DNA of 6,474 bases from Methylotetracoccus sp. GTDB taxonomy: Bacteria > Pseudomonadota > Gammaproteobacteria > Methylococcales > Methylococcaceae. Below the pieces are notes generated by a model, which was given only the letters and a program-made list of their open reading frames with translations, ran no database searches and was not told the DNA's origin. Below, one piece after another: positions 1 through 5,864 of the stretch (positions are counted from its first letter, which is position 1; every line of letters begins with the position of its first letter). Made by a program: the position numbers and the translations under genes. Where the stretch lies: the NCBI GenBank assembly GCA_025458755.1, contig JALORT010000127.1:1-6474 (forward strand), given 5' to 3'.

Positions 1-280
1 CCACCCGCTCATGAAAGTCTCCGTCCGGCTGCAGCAGGGAAGGCGGAAGCCCCAAACTCGTGCAGTAATCGCGGATCAGTGTGGCCGGGTGTAGAAAAAG
101 CGCGTTGTCGTCGGAAGTGAACTCCTCCTCGTCCAGCACGGTGGATAACGGGGGCAACGGTTCTGGCGCGATGACGCTGCCCGATGCGTGGCGCAGGAAC
201 AGAGTTCGGGCGCTGGTGACTTGCGAGTGATAGAGGATCAGCCGGGCGCCGCGTGCAGACTTACGTTCTTCATTTTTCAT
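1..280 (-). CDS. Unrecognised protein at the end of the nif operon, N-terminal part (cut by window edge)
   Basis: An open frame starts at ATG 280-278 and runs off the left edge without a stop, giving 93 residues. It begins MKNEERKSARGARLILYHSQ and has an acidic DEEEF stretch around residues 50-54 and one Cys at about residue 71. I see no signal peptide, membrane segment or cofactor motif, and I do not recognise the family. The start overlaps the 3' end of the DUF364 gene by 11 bases, and the ATG has no good Shine-Dalgarno sequence. It is therefore probably translated by coupling and belongs to the same operon. A second ATG at 273-271 opens a frame that stops after about 11 codons, so 280 is the better start. 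Its position suggests a nif accessory protein; that is inference only. Confidence 0.6.
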   Translation of the reverse strand, partial: MKNEERKSARGARLILYHSQVTSARTLFLRHASGSVIAPEPLPPLSTVLDEEEFTSDDNALFLHPATLIRDYCTSLGLPPSLLQPDGDFHERV

Positions 281-1235
281 GGTGGGTTGCGTCCCAAAGC
301 CGCTTGAAACAAGTGTCGAGACGGGAAAGCACCCGGTTGGCGGCTTCCAATTCGGCGTAGCGGGGGAAGCGGCCGGTTTCACCGCGCCCGTACCAGTCGT
401 CCATAGCGCGGGTGAGGGTTTCCTTATCGTTGGCGGTGCGGGCTATTAGTTCCTTCGACCAAGCCCTGACTGCGTTGACCCCCAAAGGGCACACCCGATA
501 GCGGACCGCCTCGTCGAAGACACGCACTCCTCCCCCTTCGGCCACGGTCGTCCTTAAGCCTTTCCGGTCGGCGATTTCCACCCCGGCTAGGAAGTCGATG
601 CCGAAATGGTGCAGGTCGGGCAGCCAAGGCGTGGTTGGCCCCATCAACACGGTGACTGCATCGCGGGACAATTCGGCCAGGCGGGGGAAGGTTTTGTTGG
701 GGATGGAACTCGCGGTCAGGAACACCCACTCGGCTTCCGGCAGCAGGTATTCGCAGGCAGCGTCGGGCAGATCAAAGGGGCCGGGGTTGCGCTCCAGCAC
801 GCTGAGGTCCAATTGCCGGGCTTGAACAAAGTCGTCCAGCCCTGGATAGCGGCCGATGACGACGGTTTTCTTGCCTTGGATGACGGGCAGGAAATGCTCG
901 AACACGGCAAGATTGCCGCGAGAAGCGCTGGGCTCAAGAGTCAAGCCTTCGGGCAGGCTGTGGCGGGTGTTGATTGCGGCATTGGCCGCCGCCATGCCGA
1001 CGGTGGCCTGGTAAGGCTCGAATTCCCGCACCCACCGCGCCAACTCCGCCGCGGTCTTCCCCCGCAAACGGCCTGCCCAAGGCAGGGTGCGGGTGGGAAG
1101 GCCGGGGCTCATGGCCAGGCCGACCGCCTCCGCCTCGCAATATGTCCACACCAAGCCGATCAGCACCTCGCGGACGGCCTCCGGTCCGGCGGCATAATCT
1201 TCAATCAGGTCGTAGACTTCGTAAGGGTTGGCCAT
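270..1235 (-). CDS. DUF4213/DUF364 putative heavy-metal-chelation protein in the nif operon
   Basis: This is a 321-residue soluble protein. Residues 1-95 fit the DUF4213 N-terminal domain (GLAMSP at 39-44, VGMAAANAAIN at 79-89). Residues about 105-245 fit DUF364: VVIGRYP at 125-131, LERNP at 147-151, a LPDAACEYLLPEAEWVFLT stretch at 156-174, then MGPTTPWLP at 198-206 and GVE at 218-220. DUF364 is catalogued as a putative heavy-metal-chelation domain, but its activity is unproven. About 75 residues follow the domain (250-321), charged and probably helical. Usual members are, from memory, nearer 250-260 residues, so this looks like a lineage-specific extension. The ATG start at 1235 is the first start after an in-frame TGA four codons upstream; it has no clear Shine-Dalgarno sequence. 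The gene lies 59 bases downstream of the 119-aa gene. A role in metal handling for nitrogenase is inferred from its neighbours only. Confidence 0.85.
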   Translation of the reverse strand: MANPYEVYDLIEDYAAGPEAVREVLIGLVWTYCEAEAVGLAMSPGLPTRTLPWAGRLRGKTAAELARWVREFEPYQATVGMAAANAAINTRHSLPEGLTLEPSASRGNLAVFEHFLPVIQGKKTVVIGRYPGLDDFVQARQLDLSVLERNPGPFDLPDAACEYLLPEAEWVFLTASSIPNKTFPRLAELSRDAVTVLMGPTTPWLPDLHHFGIDFLAGVEIADRKGLRTTVAEGGGVRVFDEAVRYRVCPLGVNAVRAWSKELIARTANDKETLTRAMDDWYGRGETGRFPRYAELEAANRVLSRLDTCFKRLWDATHHEK

Positions 1236-1294
1236 GTCGGGGCAAGATCACGCAGGGTGGCCGCATCGAAACGACCGGATGGGCTGAACGTGGA

Positions 1295-1654
1295 TCAGCC
1301 CAAAGCCGGCAAGAGCTTGGCTTCGGCCTTGATGATGCCGTCGCGCCCCCAGGCAACTACCGCTTCGACGAACCAGCGGGCATCGCCGGGATGAGGCCGG
1401 ACCACATCATACTCTGCATAAAAACTGCCGTCGCCATGGAGTTTTATCTCGCCCAGGCGATCCCCCCGCCCATTCCTCCAGATGCCGACGAGACTATCGA
1501 GCCCACTAAAGGGGTCTGTGACATTGGTAAAGCAGGCCTGCCCGTAAACCGGAAAAGACGACAGGGCTTGCTCGGCAAATCCCAGTTTCCGGATCTCCTC
1601 GGTGAGCTGTGTGCAGATGGCTTCCCCCAAAGTCTCGCATTCAACCGGGTTCAT
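1295..1654 (-). CDS. Conserved small hypothetical protein of nif clusters (119 aa)
   Basis: This 119-residue soluble protein has no cysteine cluster, signal peptide or membrane segment. The middle and C-terminal half look like a compact fold: FSGLDSLVGIWRNGRGDRLG at about 48-67, IKLHGDGSFYAEYDV at 69-83, then RWFVEAVVAWGRDG near 92-105. I have an impression that this pattern occurs in small uncharacterised proteins of Azotobacter-type nif clusters, but I cannot name a family. The ATG at 1654 follows an in-frame TAG nine codons upstream and has no clear Shine-Dalgarno sequence. Another frame coming from the 118-base gap upstream ends 11-14 bases inside this gene, which would allow translational coupling. 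It sits between the [2Fe-2S] ferredoxin and the DUF364 gene. The function is unknown. Confidence 0.75.
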   Translation of the reverse strand: MNPVECETLGEAICTQLTEEIRKLGFAEQALSSFPVYGQACFTNVTDPFSGLDSLVGIWRNGRGDRLGEIKLHGDGSFYAEYDVVRPHPGDARWFVEAVVAWGRDGIIKAEAKLLPALG

Positions 1655-1678
1655 GACCCAACTCGAGGAGTTCGACCG

Positions 1679-1771
1679 CTACTGAATCGGCCAGCCCCAG
1701 CACCGCCGGGCTTCTGCCGGAGCAGAGCTCGCCCGAAGCGCAGCGAATCTTCGCGCGGGGCCGGCGTTCAT
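1679..1771 (-). other. Possible small ORF, or frameshifted remnant, between the ferredoxin and 119-aa genes
   Basis: The gap 1655-1772 is not obviously empty. An ATG at 1771-1769 sits one base after the ferredoxin stop, with GGAG five bases upstream, and encodes 30 residues ending at TAG 1681-1679. In a different frame, the sequence from the ferredoxin stop stays open for about 43 codons and ends at TGA 1643-1641, inside the start of the 119-aa gene. The last 21 codons of that frame (VLGLADSVAVELLELGHEPG) have ordinary coding character. Either there is a tiny gene here, or one frameshift near 1710-1725 splits a 40-45-residue protein, or GC-rich DNA is giving a chance open frame. Confidence 0.2.
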
Positions 1772-1772
1772 T

Positions 1773-2099
1773 TCAGCTCCACACGAAGGGCGGTACTTTC
1801 AGCCGTTCCACCAGCACGTTGCCAACGAGGTGTTCCTCGATGATGATCGGCACATCTTCCTTGGTCACTTTGCCGTACATGACCGCCTCCGGGTAAATCA
1901 GCACGCTGGCACCGAAGCCGCAGGGACCCAAGCACCCGGTATGTGTGACCGCGATTTTGTCAAACAGGTTGCGCTTCTGGATCTCGCCGAGGAAGGCGTT
2001 CATCACCTCCTCGCAGCCATGTTGGGCGCAGGAACCGCGCGGATGGCCCTCCGCGCGGCGCTGGACGCAGACGAAGACATGTTTCAATGGTTTGGGCAC
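1773..2099 (-). CDS. Thioredoxin-like [2Fe-2S] ferredoxin (Shethna protein I type)
   Basis: This is a 108-residue cytoplasmic electron carrier. Four cysteines, C11, C24, C56 and C60, have the spacing of the thioredoxin-fold [2Fe-2S] ferredoxins (Azotobacter vinelandii Shethna protein I, Aquifex Fd4). The last two lie in the HTGCLGPCGFGASVLIYPE loop, which is diagnostic for the family. C29 is an extra cysteine. The length is normal. Translation starts at GTG 2099-2097, with a GGAG about nine bases upstream. The gene begins only 13 bases after the fdxB stop, so co-translation is likely. In Azotobacter the homologue lies in a nif cluster, and the family is linked to nitrogenase electron transfer or redox protection. 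Which of those applies here cannot be read from the sequence. Confidence 0.93.
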   Translation of the reverse strand: MPKPLKHVFVCVQRRAEGHPRGSCAQHGCEEVMNAFLGEIQKRNLFDKIAVTHTGCLGPCGFGASVLIYPEAVMYGKVTKEDVPIIIEEHLVGNVLVERLKVPPFVWS

Positions 2100-2112
2100 G
2101 GCGGCATCTCCG

Positions 2113-2424
2113 TCAGGCGGCCCGGGGCAGGCTCGAATGGGTGAAACAGTCTTTCGGGCAAACCCGGGAGCAGGCCTCGCACCCGATGCAATCCAAGGCG
2201 TTGGCGATGTTCATGACCTGGGCGTTATCATCGTCCAGATCATCGTAATCGTCGATTTCATCCTCGGCCAGCACATCGGCGCGGTCCACCAGGTCGAACA
2301 CGTCGCGCGGACAGACTTTGAAGCAGCGGCCGCAGCCGATACAACGGCTTTGGTCGATGGCTTGGACGAAGGCGGGTGTCCACAGGGCGCCGCCCGCCGT
2401 GACGCCCGTGATCGGTTCGCTCAT
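2113..2424 (-). CDS. fdxB: Ferredoxin III, nif-specific, 2x[4Fe-4S] (FdxB)
   Basis: This 103-residue soluble ferredoxin carries two complete CxxCxxCxxxCP motifs: C28, C31, C34, C38 and C79, C82, C85, C89. Each should hold one [4Fe-4S] cluster. The two motifs are separated by a very acidic linker, residues 50-66 ([17 protein letters not shown]), as in nif-specific ferredoxin III. A further Cys (C93) follows the second motif. The N-terminus [20 protein letters not shown] also fits that family. ATG 2424 has GGAG seven bases upstream. The gene lies 25 bases after the DUF683 gene and 13 before the [2Fe-2S] ferredoxin gene. The family is thought to supply low-potential electrons to FeMo-cofactor assembly or nitrogenase; that role comes from family knowledge, not from this sequence. 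Confidence 0.95.
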   Translation of the reverse strand: MSEPITGVTAGGALWTPAFVQAIDQSRCIGCGRCFKVCPRDVFDLVDRADVLAEDEIDDYDDLDDDNAQVMNIANALDCIGCEACSRVCPKDCFTHSSLPRAA

Positions 2425-2449
2425 GAGTTTCTCCAGGGTAGCGCGGACG

Positions 2450-2668
2450 TCAGGCCGCCAGCGACTTGGTGGCTTGTTTCAGTTTCGCGTTGGCCTCCGC
2501 CCACGCCTTGCAGGCGTCGAGGGTGGATTGCGCGAGCTCCGGGATTTCTTCGTAAGCCGCCGGCAGCCGGTCCTCCACCAGGTCGTGCATCTTCGAGGCC
2601 CATTCGCTGGCGATGCGCTTGGCCTTGGCGACTTCTTTTTCCAGTGCTTGCAATTCTTCGGGAGTCAT
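2450..2668 (-). CDS. Nif-associated DUF683 helical protein
   Basis: This 72-residue, all-helical, charged protein begins [20 protein letters not shown] and continues through an alanine- and lysine-rich second helix to its end. It matches the DUF683 family, which is found almost only next to nifX and DUF269 in nif clusters and folds as a helical hairpin in the one member I recall (cyanobacterial CCE_0567). The frame is open for 37 more codons upstream, but that stretch is unlike the family. ATG 2668 is preceded by GAGAGA about nine bases away, so I place the start there. The 88-base gap before it contains a 6-bp inverted repeat (2698-2703 with 2715-2720). The molecular function is unknown; the constant neighbours point to FeMo-cofactor maturation. 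Confidence 0.9.
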   Translation of the reverse strand: MTPEELQALEKEVAKAKRIASEWASKMHDLVEDRLPAAYEEIPELAQSTLDACKAWAEANAKLKQATKSLAA

Positions 2669-2756
2669 CGATCTATTTCTCTCAACGTGCTGAATTTCAT
2701 TGATTTCCGCTGACTCAATGGTCTTCCTTTCGAACAAGGATTCGGGTGAGGGCGTT

Positions 2757-3230
2757 CTAGAGATTGGCCACCTCGGCATGGCTCTCGACCAACTCCAGAG
2801 CCTTGTCGAGCAACTTGCCGGCTTCCTCGTTCAACTTGGCTAGAGAAGGAAAGCCGAAGCGGTGGACGTCGCGAAGGGTCTTATCGACGACGATGAGCTT
2901 GCCGACGATGACTAAAGCGCGACCAAAACCCTCGTGGGTCAAGTTGACCACCGGAACGGCCATCAATTTCGTTTTCTTCTCGATCAAGCTGGCGATGGCG
3001 TTGTAATAGGCCTTGACGCGGGCGATGGTAATTTCGTCCGGGTCGCCGACGATGGGAATTTCTCGCTTGCGCTCCTTGGTGAGAATCAAAGGGTCCAGAA
3101 CCCTGGCGTCGGACCAACCCTGGTAGGTGTCATAAGTGTCGATGGCGCGCAACTGTTTGGCGATTTCCCGGGCAAAATCGGCGTGCAGTTCGGTTTCGTC
3201 TTCGGTGATGGCTAATGCGGCGTCTGGCAC
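2757..3230 (-). CDS. NifX-associated nitrogen fixation protein (DUF269)
   Basis: This 157-residue soluble protein is recognisable as the DUF269 / NifX-associated family. Supporting stretches are YDTYQGWSDARVLDPLILTK (33-52), KREIPIVGDPD near 55-65, MAVPVVNLTHEGFGRALVIV around 89-108, and VDKTLRDVHRFGFPSLAKL around 114-132. The length is normal for the family and there are no cysteines. The start is GTG 3230-3228, with a good AGGAG about eight bases upstream. The gene follows nifX after 114 bases and precedes the DUF683 gene. The family is found with nifX in most Mo-nitrogenase clusters and is presumed to act in FeMo-cofactor synthesis. No biochemical activity is established that I know of. 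Confidence 0.94.
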   Translation of the reverse strand: MPDAALAITEDETELHADFAREIAKQLRAIDTYDTYQGWSDARVLDPLILTKERKREIPIVGDPDEITIARVKAYYNAIASLIEKKTKLMAVPVVNLTHEGFGRALVIVGKLIVVDKTLRDVHRFGFPSLAKLNEEAGKLLDKALELVESHAEVANL

Positions 3231-3344
3231 CGTTCTCTCTCCTGTCTATGTTCAAATCGGCTTCGTGAGGGCGATAGACCTAAGTTCCGCTTCGGTAACG
3301 GGCTAAGACTTGGCTCGGGACTGTCGAAGGGCCCGTTCCAGTAT

Positions 3345-3827
3345 TCATTCATCCCAACCATCGGCCTCCATCTGGGTGAATTTCTCCGGGTTGGCGCCTT
3401 TTCGGGCTAAGGCCTTGGCGACCCAGGCCGACGGGCCGGTACGCAGTTCGGTCTGGAGATCATCCAGCAATGCGGCGATCGCGCTGCCACGGTGGACCTT
3501 CACCGGCTGGATGCCGGCGGCCATCAGCTGGCGGATCGCGGAAGCGCCAACGGCTTCGCAGTACACTGCCGCACAGCCCCCTAGAAGGGCGATCTTGGCA
3601 GCCAGCTTGTCTTCGTTGCCGTCCTGATCCAGTTTGCCGAATTCGGCCGCCTCAAGCAGTTCGCGCTGTTCCAAGTCGACCGCATAAAGGGCGAAGGTTT
3701 TGGCGGAGCCGAAATGCTGATTGACAAGCTTCATGTCGTCGGTGCAGAAGGCAATCTTGATGGAGGCTTGCATCGCCCGTTGTTCCTCGCTGTTGTCAAC
3801 AATGCGCATGCGTCGGATGAGCACCAT
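3345..3827 (-). CDS. nifX: FeMo-cofactor precursor carrier NifX
   Basis: This 160-residue protein, taken from ATG 3827, is a small cytoplasmic protein of the NifX/NifY/NafY-type dinitrogenase iron-molybdenum cofactor-binding family. NifX binds NifB-co and the VK precursor and passes them to NifEN. Visible marks are IKIAFCTDD (23-31), NQHFGSAKTFALYAVD (36-51), QDGNEDKLAAKIALLGGCAA in the middle, and the terminal EADGWDE. The start is uncertain. 3827 gives a length like Azotobacter NifX and keeps an RRMRIVDNSE segment that resembles homologues, but it overlaps nifN by 32 bases and has no Shine-Dalgarno sequence. ATG 3809 is a second choice. ATG 3773 has GAGGA ten bases upstream and begins 22 bases after nifN, but would drop that segment. 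Translation coupled to nifN is likely. Confidence 0.95.
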   Translation of the reverse strand: MVLIRRMRIVDNSEEQRAMQASIKIAFCTDDMKLVNQHFGSAKTFALYAVDLEQRELLEAAEFGKLDQDGNEDKLAAKIALLGGCAAVYCEAVGASAIRQLMAAGIQPVKVHRGSAIAALLDDLQTELRTGPSAWVAKALARKGANPEKFTQMEADGWDE

Positions 3828-5217
3828 CGGCGGTGGCCTGTAACGGTTGAGTGAATGATTCGCTCGCGGGTTTCTGCCCGTACATGGAGCGGTATACGGG
3901 CACTTCATGGCGGTGATTGTTCGACAGCGTCAGGTTGGACAGGTCGAACAAGGTCTGCCGCGCCCCGGCGTAGCCGATGAAGGTCTTTTGGTAGCCCCCC
4001 ACTTGGTCGTAGAGCGGGAAACCGCAACGCAGAATGGGGAGATTCAGGTGCTCGGCAGTCTGCACGGCATGGGAATTGCCGATGATGATCTCGGCTCCGG
4101 CGTCCCGCGCCATCTGTTCCAGATCTTCCAGATCGCCGACTTTCACCGACGCGACCGGCACATGCTCTAACGCAGGGCCGTCGCCGGCAGCCACCGCCGC
4201 CACGGTCTCTCCGCCCATCTCCCGGATCAAATGCGCCAAGGCGTTGAGCTGATCAGGATCGGCAGCAACGGCGACCCGCAGGAAGCCCATCATGAAATGA
4301 GTATCCACCATGGCGTCCTGGAGTTGAGCGCGCTGACGTTCCAGACGGCCCGGAACGCGCTCTCCACTGATGTTGGCCAGGGCCATCACCAAAGCATCGG
4401 TCGCACGCAACCCGTAGAGATGATCGAACCGATGACAGGGGACGCCCGTGCGCTGTTCCAGCATGTCGGCGGCCTTCTTGAGCGAGGTTCCCACGGCCAG
4501 CGTGGCGGAAGCCTCGCCCAGAGTCTGCAAATCAGATAGGGTCGTTCCACCGACGGTGACCGGTGAGAACTCCGAATCGGTCAGATGTCCGTCCAGAGAA
4601 TCGGAAAGATCCGGCACGAACACCGGACGCAGACCGAACCATTCGACGATGTCGCGCAGATGCTCCAGGTCGCCGGGGGTAAGCATGGAACCCGCCAAGA
4701 TGTTGACTTGGCGTTTTCGGCTACCTGCCTGTTTCGACTCCGGCACGAGCTCGGTCAGAATTTCGGCCACCGTAGCGGCATAGCCCGATTCCAGGCAGCC
4801 GACGAAATCCGGAGTGTTGACTGCCACCACGGCCACTTGGCCGAACTGAGGGTATCGGGCGCGGAACTCCTTCACGCAGCGCTTCACGTCCGTGCCCTGA
4901 GTTTCCGAGAGGCCGGTGGTCAGCACTGTGATCAAATCCGGCTTGGATTTCTCGGCGACGGTCTTCAACCCTTCGATGACATTGTCATCCGCCCCCATGA
5001 TCGAACTGGACTGGTCCATGGCAGTCGATTGCAGCGGAATAGGCTCGCGGAAATGGCGCACGAAATAGACCTTGGCGAAAGCCGTGCAGCCTTGTGAGCC
5101 ATGCAGCATCGGCATGGCTCGATCAAAACCCAAAGTTGCCAACGAACCGCCCACCGGCTGGCTGGCCTTGAGCGGATTGACCGACATGGCTTTTTTGCGG
5201 CGGACGATGTCTGGCAT
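3796..5217 (-). CDS. nifN: Nitrogenase FeMo-cofactor scaffold protein NifN
   Basis: This 473-residue protein is the beta-like subunit of the NifEN scaffold, on which the FeMo-cofactor precursor receives Mo and homocitrate. It aligns along nearly its whole length with Azotobacter NifN as I remember it. Visible marks are LKASQPVGG (16-24), HGSQGCTAFAKVYFVRHFRE starting at residue 39, TAMDQSSSIMGADDNVIEGL, LTTGLSETQG, VNTPDFVGC, DLSDSLDGHL, RQRAQLQDAM, and VGDLEDLE. C44 matches the NifN cysteine that helps ligate the [4Fe-4S] cluster at the NifE-NifN interface. The length is normal. The frame is open up to 5358, but ATG 5217 gives the family N-terminus (MPDIVRRKKAMSVNPLKASQ), and starts above it lie upstream of the sigma-54 promoter at 5257-5272. 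The Shine-Dalgarno sequence is weak. nifE is not immediately upstream. Confidence 0.97.
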   Translation of the reverse strand: MPDIVRRKKAMSVNPLKASQPVGGSLATLGFDRAMPMLHGSQGCTAFAKVYFVRHFREPIPLQSTAMDQSSSIMGADDNVIEGLKTVAEKSKPDLITVLTTGLSETQGTDVKRCVKEFRARYPQFGQVAVVAVNTPDFVGCLESGYAATVAEILTELVPESKQAGSRKRQVNILAGSMLTPGDLEHLRDIVEWFGLRPVFVPDLSDSLDGHLTDSEFSPVTVGGTTLSDLQTLGEASATLAVGTSLKKAADMLEQRTGVPCHRFDHLYGLRATDALVMALANISGERVPGRLERQRAQLQDAMVDTHFMMGFLRVAVAADPDQLNALAHLIREMGGETVAAVAAGDGPALEHVPVASVKVGDLEDLEQMARDAGAEIIIGNSHAVQTAEHLNLPILRCGFPLYDQVGGYQKTFIGYAGARQTLFDLSNLTLSNNHRHEVPVYRSMYGQKPASESFTQPLQATADGAHPTHAHC

Positions 5218-5256
5218 GAACGGATCCGTTGGAGGGACTTCTGTAAATGAACAGCA

Positions 5257-5272
5257 AGCATTCACTATGCCA
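5257..5272 (-). promoter_or_regulatory. Sigma-54 (-24/-12) promoter for nifN and the downstream operon
   Basis: Read on the minus strand, the site is TGGCATAGTGAATGCT. It matches the TGGCAYR-N4-TTGCW consensus at every fixed position except the first T of TTGC, and GG and GC have the exact -24/-12 spacing. Transcription should begin near 5247, about 30 bases before the nifN ATG. The perfect NifA-type site upstream supports it. Confidence 0.8.
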
Positions 5273-5289
5273 AAGACTAATAAGCGATG

Positions 5290-5302
5290 AATCAGCCGGT
5301 TA
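5290..5302 (+). promoter_or_regulatory. Candidate IHF site between the activator site and the nifN promoter
   Basis: AATCAGCCGGTTA matches the IHF core WATCAA-N4-TTR with one mismatch. It lies between the TGT-N10-ACA site and the nifN -24 element, where IHF commonly bends DNA in nif promoters. The core is degenerate and chance matches are frequent, so this is tentative. Confidence 0.35.
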
Positions 5303-5315
5303 GCGTGTCGTCGTT

Positions 5316-5331
5316 TGTCGGAATCACGACA
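5316..5331. promoter_or_regulatory. NifA upstream activator sequence (TGT-N10-ACA)
   Basis: TGTCGGAATCACGACA is a perfect TGT-N10-ACA and the only one I found in the 5281-5460 stretch. Its centre lies about 76 bases upstream of the predicted nifN start of transcription and about 141 bases upstream of the predicted Rieske start. Both distances are workable for NifA, so one site may serve both divergent promoters. Confidence 0.7.
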
Positions 5332-5437
5332 TTCCCTTGGGTTTTGCCGGAACAACACCCAGCAACAGCGGCCCTTCTCGTGAGAATTAAGTCCGGCGCC
5401 ATTGAGTGCTCTTTGCTTTTCGTTGCACGCGAATGAA

Positions 5438-5453
5438 TGGCTTGAAGTTTGCT
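5438..5453 (+). promoter_or_regulatory. Sigma-54 (-24/-12) promoter for the Rieske gene
   Basis: TGGCTTGAAGTTTGCT matches TGGCAYR-N4-TTGCW with a single mismatch (T for A at position 5), keeps an intact TTGCT -12 box and has the correct 10-base spacing between GG and GC. Transcription should begin near 5464, giving a 17-base leader that contains the GGGAGG ribosome binding site at 5466-5471. Confidence 0.75.
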
Positions 5454-5480
5454 CGGACGAACCACGGGAGGCACGCCATC

Positions 5481-5864
5481 ATGTCAACAATCCAGCGAAT
5501 TCCAGAAATCATCTGTTCCGGATTGCAGGTACCCGAGTTGGGTCAGTTCTGCTTTTTCGTCAACTATCGAGGCACTGAGCGAAGTGCGATCCTGGTCCGC
5601 TTTAGAGGTAGGGTTTACGGATATTTGAACCAATGTGTACATATGCCTAGGCCATTGGATGGCGAGCATAGCCAGATTTTTGATGAATCAGGAAGATACT
5701 TGCAGTGCTCCATGCACAGCATTTGTTATGATCCCACCAACGGTGAATCCATCAGCGAGATTTGTGCAGGAAAAAGATTAACCTCTTTGAAGGTCAGGGA
5801 AGATGGCGGAGCTGTTTATCTAGTAGACAAAAGATCTTCTCTCGTGGAGTCGGGATCCTTATGA
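5481..5864 (+). CDS. Small Rieske-type [2Fe-2S] ferredoxin under nif-type control
   Basis: This 127-residue soluble Rieske protein has a CxH motif (C52, H54, in YLNQCVHMPRPLDG) and a CxxH motif (C76, H79, in YLQCSMHSICYDPTNGES) separated by 21 residues, the four ligands of one [2Fe-2S] cluster. GESISEICAGKRLTSLKV at about 88-105 is the usual strand after the cluster. There is no membrane anchor or oxygenase catalytic domain, so it is an electron carrier, not a Rieske oxygenase. The frame is open from 5406, but ATG 5481 has GGGAGG nine bases upstream, and the sigma-54 promoter at 5438-5453 rules out the longer form. It is divergent from nifN and shares its control region. G+C is about 47% over 5521-5860 by hand count, against 60-65% in two nifN segments, which suggests a different origin. 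Its partner could be nitrogenase or a maturation step; the sequence does not say. Confidence 0.9.
   Translation: MSTIQRIPEIICSGLQVPELGQFCFFVNYRGTERSAILVRFRGRVYGYLNQCVHMPRPLDGEHSQIFDESGRYLQCSMHSICYDPTNGESISEICAGKRLTSLKVREDGGAVYLVDKRSSLVESGSL

Noticed and set aside
606..1843. Long plus-strand open frames opposite the DUF364 and 119-aa genes (606-1394, 974-1843)
   Set aside because: They lie antisense to genes with recognisable or well-behaved proteins. Their translations are rich in Arg, Pro, Gly and Ala without domain features, as expected for shadow frames in GC-rich DNA.
1945..2713. Plus-strand open frames over the ferredoxin and DUF683 genes
   Set aside because: They are antisense to fdxB and the [2Fe-2S] ferredoxin, whose cysteine motifs prove the minus strand is coding.
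2698..2720. CATTGA/TCAATG hairpin before the DUF683 gene as a terminator
   Set aside because: A 6-bp AT-rich stem without a T-run, inside an evident operon, is more likely incidental.
2669..2779. Upstream extension of the DUF683 gene to 2779
   Set aside because: It would overlap the DUF269 gene end and add a 37-residue segment unlike the short DUF683 family. ATG 2668 has a ribosome binding site.
3225..3243. TGGCAC on the plus strand as a further -24 element
   Set aside because: There is no TTGC at the required spacing, and no plus-strand gene follows.
5218..5358. Upstream extension of nifN to 5358
   Set aside because: It would add 47 residues unlike any NifN and would place the start upstream of the sigma-54 promoter at 5257-5272.
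5406..5480. Upstream extension of the Rieske gene to 5406
   Set aside because: The extra 25 codons span the -24/-12 promoter at 5438-5453, and ATG 5481 has its own strong GGGAGG.
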